From Acridotheres tristis (taxonomy: Eukaryota > Chordata > Aves > Passeriformes > Sturnidae), in NCBI GenBank assembly GCA_037013685.1, contig CM072896.1:14271444-14335443 (forward strand): a stretch of DNA of 64,000 nt, written 5' to 3'. Below the pieces are notes generated by a model. The model ran no database searches. It was not told the DNA's origin and saw only the letters and a list, made by a program, of their open reading frames with translations. Position 1 is the first letter of the stretch; every line of letters begins with the position of its first letter. The position numbers and the translations under genes were made by a program. Below are positions 59,421 to 64,000 of this stretch, piece by piece.

Positions 59421-62400
59421 TCCCCCTTTACCTCCTGAAAACTTAATCAAACATGATGAAGCAAGAGAGCCTACTGTGACAGGCTGCTCAGCACCTGGCT
59501 GTGCTGTGTCCTCAGCAGACCTAAGAACTGAATGCACAGGAGTCCAAATTCATGTGAGGCACTGAATAAGAGGGAAAACCAGCACAGTATCTGTGAGGGG
59601 TCCTGCCATGGTGGGTGCTGCTGGGGCTTATGTGTCACTCTGGTACCAAGTGTCCCATGCAGGTGAGCTCCATAACCAGAACCCAAAATCCTAAACTGAT
59701 CATGTACCTATTAACCCCTGAAGTCAGTGAAAACCTCCCAGCTCTAATTCCCACAAGATGGAACAGGCTATTTAAACAGTTTCTGGGCTTCTATTATCTA
59801 CCTTGAAAGTCCAGTTCCAAAGCAACGTATCCCTGGAAAGATTTGGTTAAACTCCACTAAATGGCAGCCTCACTTCACCTCACTAGGTGCCTCCTGCAGA
59901 GAAAGGCAGCTCATTGCAGTCTTAGGGAGAGATTGTGGCTGCTGCCCCAGGCACAGCTCCCCACAGGTTAGAAGAAGCTTCTGCAGCTTGTCTGGATACA
60001 GTTCTGCAGCAGTACCAAGGAAGAGGAAAGCCCTTGGGTGGCAGGGGCAGAGAAAGCAAGAAGGCTCAATAGCCAGATGCAAGGATGCCTGGAGAACAAA
60101 GCAGCACAGGACAGCTTAATTTCCAGAGTTGTCTGCCACTGGGTTTCGTTATCCCCTCAAAAGACCTGCTTGTATGTTTCTCCTGTCTGCTAACTTGAGG
60201 GGCTCTCTGGGCAGCATCCCCCAAGAAAAAAAATCCACGTAAGCGCATGCCTCCAAGCGGATGCTGCCAGCATGCCTGGTGTGCTGCTCAGAGGAGAACC
60301 ATGTGTCCTTTCAAGAGAATAATCCTCATTTTTTCAGTAGACCTAGGAGGGTCTCATTGGTAAGGAATGCTAGATGATTTATTCAGCAGTCACTTTCTCC
60401 TGGAAGGACATGAGCCATTCTCTTAGGAGACCTACAAAAATCACATTAACACTAACGTGTTCTTTGATGATTAGAGAGTTTCCCTGGCAACACTCCATCA
60501 GTGCAGGCTGCCAAAATATATTGTCATAATTGGAGATAGGCTTTTCCCCCTTTTGCATTACGAAGTGATCCTGCTGAAGGACTCCAACTGGATTCTTCCA
60601 CATATGGTGCCTATTTTCAATAAAACTCTCTCCTCTGAGAGGATGGAAGAAGCAAGTCTTCAGGAATTCCCCCACACTGTCAGTTGTGTACTCATGTGGT
60701 TTTGTTTAACACAAAGCAAGAACTGTATCTTCTCTCATTTGTTGCTCCATGGCTCATGCAACATTTAGCTGAGTGTTTTATATTAATGATGGTCACCATT
60801 AATAAAATAGTTTGTAGATTAGGAATTTATACCACCTTTATAATTAACAGGCACCTCTTGCTAAATCTCCTCTATGGTACTTTGGTACTTTCTGTCCTAA
60901 ATTCTCAAAACACTTTCTCTTCCTATCTAGATCCCACTGGCAGGCCATAATCTACCATGGGGAACTGGCTCACCTTCTAATTGGGAAAAAATGGAGACAT
61001 GGCAGGGCACCAGCTGGTGCAGCTATTGCAGGAAATCACAGCTATCAGACTTAATGAGAGACCATAGCAACTATCAGAGAAGCTGTTGCACCAAACATCA
61101 GTAGAATTTCTTTATTCTTCAGCAGATAAGTGCAGTCAAGACCTCAAACATTTGCTAGAAGCATTGATTAAGTTTGCAAGCACCAGCACCCACTCAGGGA
61201 AGCCAACCTGAATATAATTATCTGTGTAACACAGTCCTTCCTTGGGAGAAGATAAGAGGCTTTAGGAACTGATACCTGCCAAGACCTGTTCCATATTCCC
61301 AGTCTGGCTACTGAGAAAATTCAAGTAGCTTCAAGCCTCAAAGAAAACTTGAGGCAATCACTGGTGAAAAGAAAAAGCCTTGATATCTCCCCAGAAGTTG
61401 GACTTGAAGTCTAATAATGGGTCCTGAAAAAACAGGGAGCATAAATTATTTCTGTTAAAAGTACACAATTAAAGTTATGTTAATAGAAGTCATTTAACCA
61501 TCTGAGCAGTCCCCTAGCAATTGCATAAATTACTGACTGAACAAGGAGTTTCAACCAGAACATTATTTCATGGACAGACCCTGACTGATTTCAATAACTA
61601 ACAATAAGAAGCAATAACGAACACTCTGGAGGGAGCTGCTCTATCCTCAGATGAATGGCATTAATAAGACACAGAAAGCTGTTTAATAAACAAATGCCCT
61701 CTTTTTCTCATGGGAACTGTACAGAAACAGAGTTTGTGAACAGACAAGCCTTTGCTATTTTGCTGTATTTCCCAGACTGTTGCCTCATCAAGCCTTTGCC
61801 ACTCACTTTAAGCCCATCACTGCTAAGCCCCAACTGCTTTGATCTGCAGCACAGAGCCCATGGCACTGCTGACACCTCCTGAGAGGGTTTGTCACCTCTA
61901 TAAATCCATATGCTCCACTCAAGGCACTTTTTTTTTGCCCGGTCTCTCTCTGCCTCCGGGGACAGAATGGCAGAGTACTGGTTTAAATCTGTTATTCCCC
62001 TCTAAGACTCAGCCATTTGTAGCTCATAAATTGCAGTTTAGCAGATAGATTGAGATGTTTCAAGTTTATCTTCCCACACAAGTAACAGCAAATTGTAGTG
62101 TGAGCCCTGTGCAATTTTGCTGGAGTGCCCCGAGGCTGGGAAGTGGCTCGGGGAAGCTGTTTTGCTGGAGATGAGCACTTTTCCAGTCACCATCTTTCCA
62201 ACACATAGCTCTCCCTCTGAAGTGGCTCTGGGAAAAGTGAAGGATACACTCAGGCAGAAGCTTTATAAATGGCCCAAACTGAAAACCCATACAGTGAGCT
62301 AAAACTGCTTGATTGAGAAAAACTATCACAGAATTTTTTACTGAGTTGGAAAAAAAGGTCATCGGACTTCTTTTAATTGTGCCTAAAAAGGTTCTGTACA

Positions 62401-62806
62401 TTCCTAGGGAACAGCAACAGTCCCGCTGAATCACCATGAGGAAAAGGCTGTATCTAGGCAGGTCTGGCTTTGCAGACAAGAAGCTTCAAATTCCTTAGAA
62501 CTAGAAGGATTTGAAAGAAGAGCCAGCAGTGCACACATTTAATACAGCAGAGCTGGATCCTCCAGCTATCACAGTGAAGTTCATCACCACGGGCAGAAAC
62601 GAGTATGGGAAACTTTTTTCCTGAGGCATTTCCATGTGGAACCATGACTGTGATCACATTCAGTTTATCTATAAAGTGCCCAAAGCAATCTCGGGCCCAT
62701 CCACATCTCCACAGCTGAAGGCACAGAGTTATCACAGTCTGGCTCATATAGATTTTAATAAGGCATAAACAAAAGGCTTGTGGCAAATGTTATTTTTAGG
62801 ACTGTG
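59421..62806. other. Non-coding stretch, no gene recognised
   Basis: Unique sequence; only short unrecognised frames on both strands. No repeat family recognised. Confidence 0.5.
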
Positions 62807-63478
62807 ATGGTGTCAGGCTGGAAGAAGTATTTCTGTCCCACCTGGATTCTCAGTCTATGCCAATGTCACAAAGCGAGCAGTCCCAGAGGACTGACTGGCA
62901 CACCTGCAAAGCCACAGGAACATCCAGGTCTCCTTATGGCCCACTCCCACACAGAGCTGGGTTTCCTGTTTACAGCAGCACACAGCAATTCCGCCATGCA
63001 AGACTCTACCAGGCAATGGGGGAGGATTTTGGCCGCATATTTACTAAGCCTCATCTTCTGTAGGGAGACACTACAACAATCTGGCATCCTGGCCCCTTCT
63101 GCCACTGCATTTCTGAGGGGAGGCAGACACAGATGGGGCTGGCCAAGACTCCCTGTCCCAAATTTCAGTGGCAGGTTCTACACCACTGATGGGTGCAGAG
63201 CCTCATCAGCTCCCTGTGGAAACTGGCTAAGCCAATCTTCCTGTTATTCCAATTGTCTTGAAAATCCGAAGCTCATTAACAGGAACAAGCAGGGAAGGGG
63301 ATTGGCACAGTGCTCTATCAAAGGTTCATCTCTGAGGAGCAAACCCATCACTGCTGCTGCTTCTATCCAGCTCCAGCATGACCTCTATTTATTTACCCAC
63401 AGCTCTTCACAACCCACAGAGACATCAAGTGGCCAAAGAATCCAGTTGCACATACTGAGCAGACTGCAGAATTGCTGA
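62807..63478 (+). other. Longest ATG open frame of the window, 223 residues, unrecognised
   Basis: Frame from ATG at 62807 to TGA at 63476-63478; it is also open upstream to a GTG at 62780. No signal peptide or membrane segment stands out, composition is Ser/Gln/Leu-rich, and no domain or motif is recognised. It is not part of a repeat that I know. The local GC content is above the window mean, which lowers stop frequency, so chance is a fair explanation. No convincing promoter, Kozak context or poly(A) signal was tied to it. Low confidence that it is a gene. Confidence 0.18.
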
Positions 63479-64000
63479 GGAAGGTTTGGGAGGAGAGTAG
63501 AACATCTGAGCTTAAGCAAAGTTGGGTCAGTCACAACCCAGCAAGGATTATTTTCTCCATGTAATTTCATTTTATTCTTCCTTTCTCTCATGATTATAAG
63601 TCTAGTATAAACAAGCCAAACTCCCCTCAAAAAATGAAGCCACAAAAAAAATTTAAAAATTAAAAAAACCCAACAAACAACAGCAAAAAAAACCACAACC
63701 CCCCCCCCCCCCCCAAAAAAAACCAAACATGTCAAAGCTAATTCTAGACCAAAACTCACATCACTTGCTCCTTTCTACACCTTCCCCTCTGATAGTGACA
63801 GACTGTGGCTGGGGACCTCGGCAGCAAGTGCAGGAGCCCCAGAGGTGCTGGTAGGTACCACCCTCAGCTGATGATGCTGTCAGGCGCCTGCCAGTGCCTT
63901 CTGGGAACAGCTTACTAAATCTTGTATGAAATCAGTTGATTGAGAGTGGGTTTCTGTCACACCAGAAGCTCAGAGGGTGAGGAATTATGGAACAAGTGCT
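63479..64000. other. Non-coding end of window with low-complexity tract
   Basis: A-rich and C-rich simple sequence at about 63627-63727, otherwise unique DNA. The minus-strand frame at 63385-63759 that reads through the tract gives low-complexity Phe/Gly/Val sequence and is not a gene. Confidence 0.55.
63627..63727. repeat. A-rich low-complexity tract containing C16
   Basis: A-rich (AAAC/AACA) sequence interrupted by an uninterrupted run of 16 C at 63699-63714 and then eight A. The minus strand therefore carries G16. Confidence 0.95.

Noticed and set aside
63385..63759. 124-residue minus-strand frame with a Gly run
   Set aside because: The Gly/Val/Phe run is translated G16 and A-rich low complexity.
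1..64000. tRNA, rRNA, snoRNA and known microRNA genes
   Set aside because: Scanned by eye for B-box (GGTTCGANNCC), C/D-box pairs and common miRNA seeds with hairpins; none convincing.
1..64000. CRISPR arrays, bacterial operons, prophage or insertion sequences
   Set aside because: No regularly spaced repeats, no bacterial-type gene density; the DNA is vertebrate in character.

Overview
The window reads as non-coding DNA from a vertebrate nuclear genome, most likely a bird. There are no operons, no ribosome-binding sites and no long open frames of recognisable sequence. Coding-length frames are short and scattered on both strands. CpG is depleted except in two or three small clusters. The recognisable interspersed repeats are remnants of CR1 (chicken repeat 1) LINEs and of MIR-type SINEs. 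There is no Alu, L1 or B1, and repeat density is low. CR1 remnants with few other transposons point to a sauropsid, and the low density points to a bird. This is inference from repeat types recalled from memory, not from a search.

I could not identify any protein-coding exon, tRNA, rRNA, microRNA or small RNA gene. The stretch is best described as intergenic or as the inside of a very large intron. The longest ATG-started frame (62807-63478, 223 residues) and three others of about 158 to 166 residues match no family I know and are probably chance, although the first is long for this base composition.

Layout: 1-7354 is plain sequence with a (TA)-rich microsatellite at 6112. At 7355-7700 lies an old sense-strand CR1. 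7701-20832 is plain sequence with several poly(A) tracts, an AT-rich block at 15620-15900 that looks like a regulatory or conserved element, and an (AAAC)n tract at 19488. At 20833 is a CR1 3' end on the minus strand. 28000-30340 holds three AT-rich blocks dense in homeodomain-type sites. 34702 and 36827 carry an unexplained 29-bp exact duplication. A MIR remnant lies at 41960. Then come a 15-bp minisatellite (43173) and a GC/CpG-rich island ending in a good splice donor (about 43840-44330). A second MIR (49630), a small CpG cluster (50990-51165) and a third MIR (52690) follow. Two more CR1 remnants lie at 53320 and 55701. A candidate enhancer with an RFX X-box and TAATTA clusters spans 57850-58430. 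A CR1 3' end with an internal deletion is at 59353, and a C16 homopolymer is at 63699.

I found no undescribed system of genes. The parts most worth checking are the CpG island with its splice donor, the candidate enhancer near 58 kb, the 29-bp repeat pair, and whether the 223-residue frame is transcribed.
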